The notes below the pieces were generated by a model that ran no database searches, had not been told where the DNA came from, and worked only from the letters and a program-made list of their open reading frames with translations. A stretch of 64,000 nt of DNA from Cellulophaga omnivescoria (GTDB lineage: Bacteria > Bacteroidota > Bacteroidia > Flavobacteriales > Flavobacteriaceae). How positions within the stretch are numbered: the stretch's first letter is position 1; every line of letters starts with the position of its first letter. Below are positions 27,225-35,167 of the stretch, piece by piece. A program made the position numbers and the translations under genes. Where the stretch lies: assembly GCF_001999725.1 (NCBI RefSeq), contig NZ_MDDP01000010.1:1-64000 (forward strand), in the 5' to 3' direction.

Positions 27225-27772
27225 ATGTTCTGGTTGTAATTAAGTATAGCTTCAATTCTACTTTTAAAAAACTCTTTGTCTTTAGCAGATATTCTATTTA
27301 AAGAGGAGTTTATTTTTCCTTTAAGCATATTGTATTTATCTAGAGTAAAATTTAACTTTATAATGGTTTTAAAAAGTACTTTTTTGGTTTCTACACTTTT
27401 AATATCAGAGAGTGGAATTTTTGTATTGGCAAGAATGGTTGTTGGTTTTCTTATCCAGGTGGCGTAGTCAGAAACGTAAATATTGTTATTGTTAATTGTA
27501 CATATTACTTTATTTTGTTTAAACTGATTGTAAATCATTAGCAGTAAATAAATTGAAATTACTACAGGAGAAAGCAATATAATAGACATAAATATTAAGA
27601 AAAATATAGATTTTTTATCAGTTATAGTTTTGCCATCAAAAAAACTCAGAAACATAGTTATTGTAAGTACAGATAGCACTATAAAAACTAGAAGAAGAAC
27701 AGTTAACACAAGCAATAGTGTAGCTTTTTCTTTTTTAGATTGATAAAAAACAGATGTGTTTTCTGATTTCAT
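27221..27772 (-). CDS. two-helix membrane protein with PH-like domain (STM3941-like)
   Basis: A 183-aa protein with two membrane helices (about residues 17-48 and 58-85) and a cytoplasmic C-terminal domain of beta strands (NKVICTINNNNIYVSDYATW; IPLSDIKSVETKKVLFKTII), the pattern of bacterial PH-like proteins such as the STM3941 group. It is coupled to the pentapeptide-repeat gene by a 4-bp overlap. Function unknown. Confidence 0.65.
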   Translation of the reverse strand: MKSENTSVFYQSKKEKATLLLVLTVLLLVFIVLSVLTITMFLSFFDGKTITDKKSIFFLIFMSIILLSPVVISIYLLLMIYNQFKQNKVICTINNNNIYVSDYATWIRKPTTILANTKIPLSDIKSVETKKVLFKTIIKLNFTLDKYNMLKGKINSSLNRISAKDKEFFKSRIEAILNYNQNI

Positions 27773-27857
27773 ATATTGTTACTCACATTTTAAAACTTTT
27801 TTGCATTGCAATACACTAAAATCAAAAACTTTTAGGAATACTTTTGCTCTTGTTGCT

Positions 27858-28112
27858 TTAGTCTTTTTTATATTTTTTATGCGCTATTTTCTTTTTTTCT
27901 AAAATTGCATAAAATTTTCGGGGAGATATTTTCAGGTCTTTTGTAATTTCACTTACTTTTTTCTTTCGTTTTTTATAGAGTTTTAAATTATCGTTTACTT
28001 TTTTATTAAAGTAATGTTTTTCTAATTTTTCAACTATTTGTAATTCAGTTAAATTAGAATTTTTTGCGTAGTTATCAATTTCTAATTTAATTTTGTTAAG
28101 TTTTTCACTCAT
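27858..28112 (-). CDS. small basic helical protein
   Basis: An 84-aa, very Lys-rich protein with a probable helix-turn-helix-like segment near the C-terminus (VSEITKDLKISPRKFYAILE). A DNA-binding or toxin/antitoxin-type role is possible but not shown. An attC-like element (28123-28250) lies upstream, making this the last recognisable member of the array. No matching element is seen downstream. Confidence 0.55.
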   Translation of the reverse strand: MSEKLNKIKLEIDNYAKNSNLTELQIVEKLEKHYFNKKVNDNLKLYKKRKKKVSEITKDLKISPRKFYAILEKKKIAHKKYKKD

Positions 28113-28122
28113 ATTTATGTGT

Positions 28123-28250
28123 GCTAATGTGTTTATATAGTTAAAGCACTAAAGTTAACAAATAAATAATATGCAGAAAATCCGCAAGCCCCTACGCTTC
28201 GGGATTCTAAAGGAGGGGAGCACTAGAAATAAATTACATACGGTATTAGC
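28123..28250 (-). repeat. attC-like inter-cassette element (E1)
   Basis: About 128 nt bounded by GCTAAT and ATTAGC. It contains the 31-nt block at 28137-28167 that is repeated exactly at 31712-31742, and an internal imperfect hairpin (AATCCGCAAGCC...GCTTCGGGATT). It carries the family motif GTTAAAGCAC-GTTAACAAAT. It separates the genes at 27858 and 28256 and overlaps the start of the downstream R-like box TTTGCTAAT. Confidence 0.6.
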
Positions 28251-28255
28251 AAACG

Positions 28256-28909
28256 TTATTCGCTAAATGTTCCATCTCCATTCCATTTTAAAATTTTTGT
28301 AGGTGTATCAAAGAATGGTCCAGAATCACTTTCTGATTTTTGATTTTCATATTTGATTTCTATATTTTTCCCTTTTCTGGGTAATGAAAAAGTAAGTGAA
28401 GGATGGAGAGATTCGTATTCTAAAATTTGTTTACGAGTCATTTTAGAATAAAAATCAGTAATTATTAACCTTTTTGTTACCTCTAAATTTGGATAATACT
28501 CTTTGAATATAGGTTTGTCTGAAATTTTTAGGTCATTATCATAGATAAAAAATTTAAAATCACTTTGACCATAACTATATGTTCTTGTATTTCCACCATA
28601 AGTAGAGATAGCAATCAGTTTTTTATTTTCAAAATTCCAGTAACACATTTCAAATCTAATTTCTGTATTAATATTGGAATCGAAAGAAGTCTTTATTGAT
28701 AAATAACCATTTTTTTTATCAATAAAGATATTTTGATTCATCTCACCATCCGATATTTTTTTATTTTTCACTAAAGATTTTCGTTCTTGTTTACCTAAAA
28801 TTGTATATTCTTCAGGTAACATATAAAATAGGTCTACTATATTTTGGCTATACGAACAAAAGCTACATAATAGAAATAATGTAAGTATGTTTAATCTTCT
28901 TTTTTTCAT
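28256..28909 (-). CDS. exported protein of unknown function
   Basis: A 217-aa protein with a signal peptide (ILTLFLLCSFCSYSQ, cut near residue 21). The rest is beta-rich, with NGYLSIKTSFDSNINTEIRF, an aromatic YWNFENKKLIAISTYGG block and a closing GPFFDTPTKILKWNGDGTFS. No family is recognised. Its cassette ends are complementary: TTTGCTAAC at 28920-28928 against ATTAGCAAA at 28245-28253 (8 of 9), as expected for a mobile cassette. Confidence 0.7.
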   Translation of the reverse strand: MKKRRLNILTLFLLCSFCSYSQNIVDLFYMLPEEYTILGKQERKSLVKNKKISDGEMNQNIFIDKKNGYLSIKTSFDSNINTEIRFEMCYWNFENKKLIAISTYGGNTRTYSYGQSDFKFFIYDNDLKISDKPIFKEYYPNLEVTKRLIITDFYSKMTRKQILEYESLHPSLTFSLPRKGKNIEIKYENQKSESDSGPFFDTPTKILKWNGDGTFSE

Positions 28910-28923
28910 TTTTTTAATATTTG

Positions 28924-29006
28924 CTAACCTATTCGTATATGGTTAGTAAAGAGGTTAAGCGCCTAATTTAGGACACAAATACAATGGAATATTTTAAAAA
29001 GGATTA
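28924..29006 (-). repeat. short attC-like element (E2)
   Basis: About 83 nt, from CTAACC to the ATTAGAGC box that lies inside the 3' end of the upstream gene. It contains GGTTAAGCGCCTAATTTAGG, matching the internal motif of the other elements, especially the one at 37978-38104. It lacks a long internal hairpin, so it is a reduced form. Confidence 0.5.
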
Positions 29007-29899
29007 GAGCTTTCCTTAGATACGTTTTGGTGAAGTTCTTTTAGTAAATTATAAACTAGTGTTTGATTCTTTTCTTTATACCTTCTTATCCAAAATGAAT
29101 AAACAAAAAACACTCTGTTGCTTAATTTACTGCCTTGGTCTTTTTTAGAAGAGTAATTTTCATCAGACAAAATATCTTTAACTTCTTCGCTGGCAAAATT
29201 ATTAATTGTATTCTCAATTTCTTCATATACATCCCAATAGTTATCTGCGTCTGGGTCTTGAGAATACATTTTGTTGGTTAAGTCGTTTTCATACCTTATA
29301 GATTCATTATTTTCTATTTCAGTATAAGCAGTTAATAAGGCTTTTACTATTGACGACGCACCTGAGTCTTTGTATAAATTGTTGTTTTTAAATAATAAAT
29401 AAAGTACTTGTTTTTCTTTAGGCGTTATAAGTTTCTCTAAGTTCTCTGGACTCCTATCTATACTACTCCAGATATGATTTACAACAGAAAACTGATCTAG
29501 GGAGGGGTTTACTTTTCCAAGAATTTTTCTATTTACCAACGCTTGACTGCTCCATATACTTGTCATAATATTTATATGATCAAGATCATGAGATTTAAAA
29601 GCAAATTTTATAAAGTTTTTGGTATTTATAATTGGAGTATAATCACCCGTAAAACTAATTAGAGTTTCTGCGTTAATTTGGTTTTCTAAAGTTAAAATTT
29701 CAGCGCTACTATTTTCAATTTTATGGTTCGATTTGTCTAAATCCTCAGATATAACATTAATAATAGAGTCTTTAGCTGTTAATTGTCTTTGTAAATTATT
29801 AATTTGAAGTTGTTGTTCTTCAGTTTTATTATTGCAAGAGTATAAAGCAAATAAAAGAACTATTAAACATAGTTTTGATTTGTGTTTTTTAAAATTCAT
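28994..29899 (-). CDS. lipoprotein with coiled coil
   Basis: A 301-aa protein with a lipoprotein signal (IVLLFALYSCNNK; Cys22), a coiled coil at about residues 27-80 (QQLQINNLQRQLTAKDSIIN) and a helical C-terminal domain ending in NLLKELHQNVSKESSNPF. No known family. The cassette start box GTTCTAAC (29918-29925) is partly complementary to ATTAGAGC at 29003-29010 (6 of 8) inside its own 3' end. Confidence 0.7.
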   Translation of the reverse strand: MNFKKHKSKLCLIVLLFALYSCNNKTEEQQLQINNLQRQLTAKDSIINVISEDLDKSNHKIENSSAEILTLENQINAETLISFTGDYTPIINTKNFIKFAFKSHDLDHINIMTSIWSSQALVNRKILGKVNPSLDQFSVVNHIWSSIDRSPENLEKLITPKEKQVLYLLFKNNNLYKDSGASSIVKALLTAYTEIENNESIRYENDLTNKMYSQDPDADNYWDVYEEIENTINNFASEEVKDILSDENYSSKKDQGSKLSNRVFFVYSFWIRRYKEKNQTLVYNLLKELHQNVSKESSNPF

Positions 29900-29977
29900 A
29901 TTTTTAGCTTTTAAATTGTTCTAACTTAAATTAACTTTTTAGGGTCTTGTGTATAAAATATAGTGTATAAATATGCA

Positions 29978-30499
29978 TTACTTTTTACTTAACTTTCTTA
30001 ATTCAATAACATCATTTTTTGCATACTTTATATGGCAAGACCTGTCTCCGCAATAAATATATGGATAAGATTGGTGTAAAAATCTTTCTTCTCTTTCTGT
30101 TACTTTTTTTGCATAAATAAGGTACTCTTTATCCAGCATTAATAATGGAGATATACTACTATAAATTCTTGCAAATATTTTAATTTGGTCTTTCTTTTTT
30201 CCTTTAAATAATTCCGTTACCTCAAAAACATACCAGTAATTTTGGATAGGACGAAAGTCAGTAGGTCCGTTTTCATCTAAGTCTGATGGTTGAAGTGTTT
30301 CTTTTCGTATAATTTCTATAACTTTTCCTGTAAATACGTATTCAGACCTTTTAAATTCATCCAAAATTTTTGGTATATAAGTAATTCCAGGATATTCTAC
30401 ACACAATCTTTTTAAGTGAATACTGTCAATTACTTTTCTTTTTCTTTGACCAAAGCCAAGAAATGAAATTAGTAATATAAAAAGTGTAATTTTTTTCAT
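29978..30499 (-). CDS. secreted protein, possible NTR/TIMP-like OB fold
   Basis: A 173-aa exported protein (signal peptide cut after LGFGQ). The order of features suggests the netrin/TIMP-like family: CVEYPGITYIPKILDEFKRS, then the strand YVFTGKVIEI, VFEVTELFKGKKKDQIKIF, DKEYLIYAKK and a final cysteine pair in YIYCGDRSCHIKY. The link to metalloprotease inhibitors is by pattern only; such proteins in bacteria have no settled function. Confidence 0.6.
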   Translation of the reverse strand: MKKITLFILLISFLGFGQRKRKVIDSIHLKRLCVEYPGITYIPKILDEFKRSEYVFTGKVIEIIRKETLQPSDLDENGPTDFRPIQNYWYVFEVTELFKGKKKDQIKIFARIYSSISPLLMLDKEYLIYAKKVTEREERFLHQSYPYIYCGDRSCHIKYAKNDVIELRKLSKK

Positions 30500-30510
30500 A
30501 TGATGTATGG

Positions 30511-30650
30511 CAAGGGCTTTGGCTATTTAAAGTAGCTAATAGAAAATGATAACTATTTAATTTTGCACTTAGTCTAAACGTCTTATTTTTAAAAACACAA
30601 ATCTAAAAATAGACAGATCTTTATACTTAAGCCTTAATATATTAGCAATA
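30511..30650 (-). repeat. degenerate attC-like element (E4)
   Basis: About 140 nt between the genes at 29978 and 30672. It begins CAAGGGCTTTGGCTAT, contains TTTTGCACTTAGTCTAAA (compare GGTTTAGCAC of the other elements) and ends ATTAGCAATAA. No strong internal hairpin is visible. Probably a decayed member of the family. Confidence 0.35.
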
Positions 30651-30671
30651 ACTTTTATTAATTACTGTGTT

Positions 30672-31508
30672 TTAATTAGGATTGTCGTCTGTTAAATAAC
30701 CATTAAAAACATAACCTTCAGTAGCATATGTATTGTTTGTATTTAATTTTATACACACCCAGTTTCCAGTAATGTATCCATTTATATCCTCATTATAAAT
30801 TGTTAATTTTTTATTTGTTCTTCGGATAACGTTAACAGCTTCTCCGTAACTTAATGTATGAATTACTTTTCCTTTTTTTCCAGGTTGATCTCTGCAATAA
30901 AGACCTTTTTTTGCTGATACGTATTTCCAATGGTTTGTTCTTGTAAAGTTGAACTTGATATCGTTGGTTGATATATAATCAAGTTTTAATGAATTTTTAA
31001 GATAAATAACTATTCCTCTACTGCTAATAGTATCTGATAGTTTTCCGTAAGCATCAGAAGAGTATTTTTCAATTATAATACCATCACCTCTATTAGAGTA
31101 AAAGGTTTTGCTTTGTGAAGGTATTATGTATTTGCTTGTAGAAGTTAAAGAATCTGTAGCTATTAGTTCTTTTCCATTATTTCTTAAGAATAAAATTTTT
31201 GATTTATAAAATGAATTGTCTGAGTTATTTTTAAACCCCCAGAACACTAGTGCATCTAAAAAATTATCATCACCAAAATCAAATGTAACTATATGCTTAC
31301 TCATAATAGATACTCCTTTTGAAGATATTATGTCTAAATCTACAGTGTTTTTTGTTGCTGTTTTGGCAGCACTAATTATAGAAGCTTCATCGTTTGCTAA
31401 TATTTTTTTTTCATTACTAGTTTGGTCCTTTTGTGGGCTAATGGCTTTTTTACAAGAAAAACAAACAAATAAGAACACTATGCTTAATATGTGAGTACTC
31501 TTAATCAT
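30672..31508 (-). CDS. lipoprotein with C-terminal bacterial SH3 domain
   Basis: A 278-aa protein with a lipoprotein signal (VFLFVCFSCKK; Cys19). The central beta-rich part has a VTFDFGDDNFLDALVFWGF block, and the C-terminal SH3b-like domain (about residues 200-278) is marked by GLYCRDQPGKKGKVIHTLSY and TGNWVCIKLN. SH3b domains often bind cell-wall peptides. An envelope location is firm; the role is unknown. Confidence 0.75.
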   Translation of the reverse strand: MIKSTHILSIVFLFVCFSCKKAISPQKDQTSNEKKILANDEASIISAAKTATKNTVDLDIISSKGVSIMSKHIVTFDFGDDNFLDALVFWGFKNNSDNSFYKSKILFLRNNGKELIATDSLTSTSKYIIPSQSKTFYSNRGDGIIIEKYSSDAYGKLSDTISSRGIVIYLKNSLKLDYISTNDIKFNFTRTNHWKYVSAKKGLYCRDQPGKKGKVIHTLSYGEAVNVIRRTNKKLTIYNEDINGYITGNWVCIKLNTNNTYATEGYVFNGYLTDDNPN

Positions 31509-32061
31509 AACTGTAATCTTTTCAAATTTTTAACAGTCTAAATATTAAGATTATTTAATACTAAAGTAACCACCAATGTATATTCGTGGTTTTTCAATTT
31601 ATATTCGGTGTTAAAAAATTAACAGATAGGAGAGTGAGGGAGTAAGGCCTGAGATTAGTATTGTTTGTAGGCTTTGTAATTTTGCGAATGGTTTTGTGTA
31701 TGGTTATTAGCATAGTTAAAGCACTAAAGTTAACAAATAAATCACTCATAGGAAGTGTGCGGGTCTCAATGCCTTCCGGATTTAGAAGTAGGCAGAAACA
31801 AGCAACAAACTATTTGTTAACCTTAGTTACTTATTCTATTAAAAATTTACTATTTATTTCAAAAATTGACTTTTATCTTACAAACGTTCTTATTAAGAAA
31901 CACATTTAATATCTATTTATCCGTTAATGTTTTATTTATCTTTAATAGTTTAACAAGAGATTTTACATTTGGTTATTATGCGGATATAAGCACTCCTTTA
32001 AAACAATATTATGCTGCTCTAAGTTTTTTATACCGTGTTACTTTTTGGTTTTATTGGCACC
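31509..32061. other. 553-bp gene-free stretch holding one attC-like element
   Basis: No convincing gene is present; open frames on the plus strand are short and A/T-driven. Around 31697-31822 lies a clear attC-like element. The rest is featureless AT-rich sequence, possibly the remains of a lost cassette between the lipoprotein gene at 30672 and the serine hydrolase at 32062. Confidence 0.6.
31697..31822 (-). repeat. attC-like element without adjacent gene (E5)
   Basis: About 126 nt. It contains the 31-nt block 31712-31742, identical to 28137-28167. The internal hairpin GGAAG...CTTCC sits around GTGCGGGTCTCAATGC, and the element ends in GTTAACC. It belongs to the same family as E1 but differs in the hairpin half. 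Confidence 0.6.
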
Positions 32062-33123
32062 TTATTTTAAGATAGTCTCATAAATTTTATTCCACAATTC
32101 TTGTCTCATTTTGGAGTTTTGTTGATTAATTAGAATAATTACCCCCCAGTTGTTCTTTCTATTGTAACAGATAATAGAAGATTGCCCCATAGTATCTCCT
32201 GTTTTTCGGAAAAAAGTGTTGTTTTCGTCACTATAAATATTAATTCCTAAACCTATTTTTCTGGGTCCTTTTTTTGCTTTGTAAAATATTTTTTCTGTCA
32301 ATATACTTGCCTTGGCTATATTAGAGTTTTCATTTAATATTTCTTTTAAATACTTAACCATATCTGTGGCAGAAGATTTAAGTAAACCTGCAGCAGCACT
32401 TGAATTCCAAGACATTAGATTTTGCTTAACTCCATTATTATTATAACCCGTTGCTATATTTTTAATATCAAACTCATTTGTTAAAGTGTTTTTCATTTTT
32501 ATTGGGTTTATTAACTTCTCACGTACAATTTCATCATAACTCTTTTTGTATGTGTTTTCTAATATTTCACCCAATAATATAAAGCCAATAGTATGGTAAC
32601 GATATGTGCCATAATCAGGCAAGGCACTACAATTATTAAAAATATCAATAAAAGTTGCTCTGGTTACATCTTTTAGTGGATTTTGAGGGTTTTTACTGAA
32701 TAACTCTTTCCAATCAATATCATCTAATCCTGATTGATGAGAAGCTAAATCTGATACCGTTATTTTGCGTCTCAGTTGTTTTTGCAAAACAAAATCTTTT
32801 GGGAGATAATTTTCTATATAGTCGTTTAGTTTAATTTTTCCTTCATTTGCTGCTTGAGCTATTAAATTTCCTGTTATGGCTTTTGTTACAGACGCAATCT
32901 CAAATACCGTGTTTTTGTCAACATCTATAGAATTTTCTTTGCTTATTTTTCCATAACTTATATAATCTTCATGGCCGTTATAGATATAACCTACGCTAAT
33001 ACTTACCTCAGAGTGTTTTTGGTAATTATCTTTTATTATTGAATCGATTTTTTTGGTTAAGTTTTGCCCAAAAGAAAACGTACTAATTAATACTACTGCT
33101 AAAATGTTTAAATGTTTATTCAT
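32062..33123 (-). CDS. serine hydrolase, class C beta-lactamase fold
   Basis: A 353-aa exported enzyme of the AmpC/penicillin-binding-protein-like family. It has a signal peptide (VVLISTFSFGQ), the nucleophile motif SVTK (EIASVTKAITG) and KTG in FFRKTGDTMGQ. The middle motif, normally YxN, reads YHT (RYHTIGFILLG), so catalysis may be altered. The ATG at 33123 is chosen because it starts the signal peptide. Such proteins are peptidases, esterases or amidases as often as lactamases. The AraC-type gene lies 133 bp upstream, across an inverted repeat that could be its operator. Confidence 0.85.
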   Translation of the reverse strand: MNKHLNILAVVLISTFSFGQNLTKKIDSIIKDNYQKHSEVSISVGYIYNGHEDYISYGKISKENSIDVDKNTVFEIASVTKAITGNLIAQAANEGKIKLNDYIENYLPKDFVLQKQLRRKITVSDLASHQSGLDDIDWKELFSKNPQNPLKDVTRATFIDIFNNCSALPDYGTYRYHTIGFILLGEILENTYKKSYDEIVREKLINPIKMKNTLTNEFDIKNIATGYNNNGVKQNLMSWNSSAAAGLLKSSATDMVKYLKEILNENSNIAKASILTEKIFYKAKKGPRKIGLGINIYSDENNTFFRKTGDTMGQSSIICYNRKNNWGVIILINQQNSKMRQELWNKIYETILK

Positions 33124-33175
33124 ATCTCTTAATTTTAAATTATGAGACAAATTTGACAAAGCAATTAAACCTATG

Positions 33176-33249
33176 CGACCGATTAAAAAGATTCGAACGC
33201 ATTTTTTACTTTATTTTGGTTCGAATCTTTTTTTAAAAACGACCGATTA
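33176..33249. repeat. 14-bp inverted repeat framed by a 10-bp direct repeat
   Basis: AAAAAGATTCGAAC (33185-33198) and its exact complement GTTCGAATCTTTTT (33219-33232) are 20 bp apart. CGACCGATTA occurs on both sides, at 33176-33185 and 33240-33249. It may be a regulator-binding site for the neighbouring AraC-type protein, or a tiny insertion with target duplication. It lies between the serine hydrolase start and the regulator's stop. Confidence 0.7.
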
Positions 33250-33256
33250 TCTACAA

Positions 33257-34381
33257 TTAGCTTATTGTAAACATTTTACGATAAGATGTTGGTGTTGTTC
33301 CAGTTTCTTTTTTGAATGCAGTATTGAAGGATGATTTGGAATTAAAACCAGAATCGTATAAAATTTCTAGAACTGTACGCTTTTTTTGCGTGGCGTCACT
33401 CAATAAATTCTTAGCATAATTTATCCTGTAAGAATTTACAAAATCATAAAAATGTTGGTTTAGTTTATGATTTATTAAAATAGAAAGCTCTTTAACAGGA
33501 ATTCCTATATCATCTGAAACATTTTGAATGGTTAAAGAAGGATTAAGAAATGGTCTGTGGTTTTTCATATGGTTTTTTAGTTTCTCAATATTCTCTTGTT
33601 CATACTGCGGAATTTCATTATTCAATCCCTCTGGCAGAATACTTTCTTTTATAGGCTTTAAAGTAGAATTTATTTGTTTAAAAAGCTCTGGATTATTTAA
33701 AGCCTTATATAAATACCAACAAATTAAAAGAAATAAGATGAGGTGTATTCCTATTTTAAAATGGCTTGAGATGGCAGAAAATTGAGAAAATTTAATAATG
33801 TTTTTTAATAATGCTATGGTGTATAAAAAAGATAATGTGGCTATAAATTGAAATAACCAATCGTATGTTTTAACACTAACTCCAGAGTAGTTTTCTAAGT
33901 AGATTTTTTTAATTTTTCTTAGCAACATAAAAATTCCAATAATGTAGCATACAAACTGCATATGAAAAATTATATGATTGAGTTGTATTTCAAACATATA
34001 TTTATGCTGTTTTAAAAAACTTATTTTATCTGCAGTTTCAACTAGGTAAAATCTGGGCATATATAGTAAGTTTCCAATTGCAAAAGGAATACAGTGTACT
34101 AAATGTTTTGGTTTTAACTTAAAATCAGAATAGCAAACAGATTTTATATATAAGTATAAAGTAGGTATTTGTAAAAAAGAAAATGTACTTCTAAAAATAA
34201 TAAGGTTATATGGCTTTGATGCTAGCTTGTCAAATATAATTCCGCTGGTATCTATAGCAGTCAGAATTAAAAATATTGAAAAAAGATAATTACTAACTTT
34301 AATCTTAGTTTTAACCGTGAATAAGTAGAACGCTAAAAATAATGAGATAAATATTGTTATAGAAGAAATTGTGTACATCAA
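33257..34381 (-). CDS. membrane-bound AraC-family transcription regulator
   Basis: A 374-aa protein. Seven or eight membrane helices fill residues 1-230 and a C-terminal AraC double helix-turn-helix occupies about 265-370 (LTIQNVSDDIGIPVKELSIL; VLEILYDSGFNSKSSFNTAF; TPTSYRKMF). The layout is that of flavobacterial membrane-tethered AraC regulators that sense a signal at the membrane. The adjacent serine hydrolase on the same strand is the likely target. The pair is flanked by attC-like elements at 31697 and 34391. Confidence 0.88.
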   Translation of the reverse strand: MMYTISSITIFISLFLAFYLFTVKTKIKVSNYLFSIFLILTAIDTSGIIFDKLASKPYNLIIFRSTFSFLQIPTLYLYIKSVCYSDFKLKPKHLVHCIPFAIGNLLYMPRFYLVETADKISFLKQHKYMFEIQLNHIIFHMQFVCYIIGIFMLLRKIKKIYLENYSGVSVKTYDWLFQFIATLSFLYTIALLKNIIKFSQFSAISSHFKIGIHLILFLLICWYLYKALNNPELFKQINSTLKPIKESILPEGLNNEIPQYEQENIEKLKNHMKNHRPFLNPSLTIQNVSDDIGIPVKELSILINHKLNQHFYDFVNSYRINYAKNLLSDATQKKRTVLEILYDSGFNSKSSFNTAFKKETGTTPTSYRKMFTIS

Positions 34382-34390
34382 AATAATATC

Positions 34391-34532
34391 AATTTTGCTT
34401 GCAGATATAAGTCTTGTATAGGGTTTTAAGCGTGCAAATTAGCAATTAATTTTTGGTTTAGCATAAACGTTAGCAAATCTGAGTAGATTCCTATGTAGTT
34501 GAAACCGCCGTAACTGCGGTTATATAATGTTG
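34391..34532 (-). repeat. attC-like inter-cassette element (C6)
   Basis: About 142 nt ending ATGTTG. It shares GGTTTAGCATAAACGTTAGC and the hairpin region GTAGATTCCTATGTAGTTGA with the next two elements. The right arm (CGTAACTGCGGTTATATAA) is well kept. The left end, near CAATTTTGC, is degenerate, so the exact border is uncertain. Confidence 0.6.
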
Positions 34533-34539
34533 CCCACAG

Positions 34540-35016
34540 TTATTTTTGTTTTTTTAAATCGGTTATAATTTCAGTCAGCATTTTTTCATTAAAATTTTCA
34601 TTCGACACGCTCGCATATCCATTATCCATTCTTCTGAATGCCGAAGCTGTTGTGATAAATTTATCATTGTAAATAAACACTACTTTTTCATTAGTTTTTG
34701 ACATTCTTTCAGTTGCATTTGCCCATTTTTCTTTTGCAATTCCGTCATAAACCAATTCAATTATGGTCATTTCTTTTCCGCCCCAATTCGGCCTAGCTAT
34801 TCCTATTTTCGAATATTCAGAAGCTTTTATTATTGGGTTGGGTTCCACTGTTATAAAATCTACTCCAAAATTATTTCTTACAATTTTAGATTCCGATTTT
34901 GATTCCGTAACAAAGTACCAACCGTTTTCAAATTCCAATTGCGTTTTGGATGATTTTTTCACACCGCAAGAAATTGCTAATAATCCTACTAATAATATTG
35001 AAAGTACGTTTTTCAT
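34540..35016 (-). CDS. small lipoprotein in a complete cassette
   Basis: A 158-aa protein from ATG at 35016, with signal LSILLVGLLAISCGVKK (lipid Cys17). The body (NGWYFVTESKSESKIV, PNWGGKEMTIIELVYDGIAK, KVVFIYNDKFITTASAF) has the alternating pattern of SecD-head-like domains, a weak match by eye. Cassette ends are perfectly complementary: TGTGGGCAAC at 35020-35029 and GTTGCCCACA at 34529-34538, a 10-bp match not shared with neighbours. Confidence 0.7.
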   Translation of the reverse strand: MKNVLSILLVGLLAISCGVKKSSKTQLEFENGWYFVTESKSESKIVRNNFGVDFITVEPNPIIKASEYSKIGIARPNWGGKEMTIIELVYDGIAKEKWANATERMSKTNEKVVFIYNDKFITTASAFRRMDNGYASVSNENFNEKMLTEIITDLKKQK

Positions 35017-35025
35017 AATTGTGGG

Positions 35026-35150
35026 CAACGGTAGGTATAACCGTCCATTATGGTTTAAAAGTTATTGTTTTTCGGCTTAGCACAGACGTTAGCAATTCCG
35101 AGTGGATTCCTACGTAGTCGAATCCGCGTAATTGCTGCTATATATTGTTG
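35026..35150 (-). repeat. attC-like inter-cassette element (C5)
   Basis: 125 nt starting CAACGGTAGGTATAACCG and ending TATATTGTTG. It has the shared inner sequence CGGCTTAGCACAGACGTTAG and a hairpin GGATTC-CTACGTAGTC-GAATCC. The outer arms pair imperfectly (TATAACCG-T-CCATTATG against TATAGCAG-CAATTACG), leaving one extra base and an unpaired spacer next to CAAC/GTTG, as in attC sites. Confidence 0.75.
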
Positions 35151-35167
35151 GTAAATCGTTTTTATTT

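Noticed and set aside
27773-27857. A further attC-like element after the gene at 27858
   Set aside because: No CAAC/GTTG or GCTAAT pair, no shared core motif and no hairpin were found.
31661-31909. 82-aa plus-strand frame in the gene-free stretch
   Set aside because: It runs across the attC-like element in the opposite direction to the array and shows no protein-like composition.
33185-33232. GGTTCGAATC looks like a tRNA T-arm
   Set aside because: It is one half of a perfect inverted repeat, with no acceptor, D- or anticodon arms nearby.
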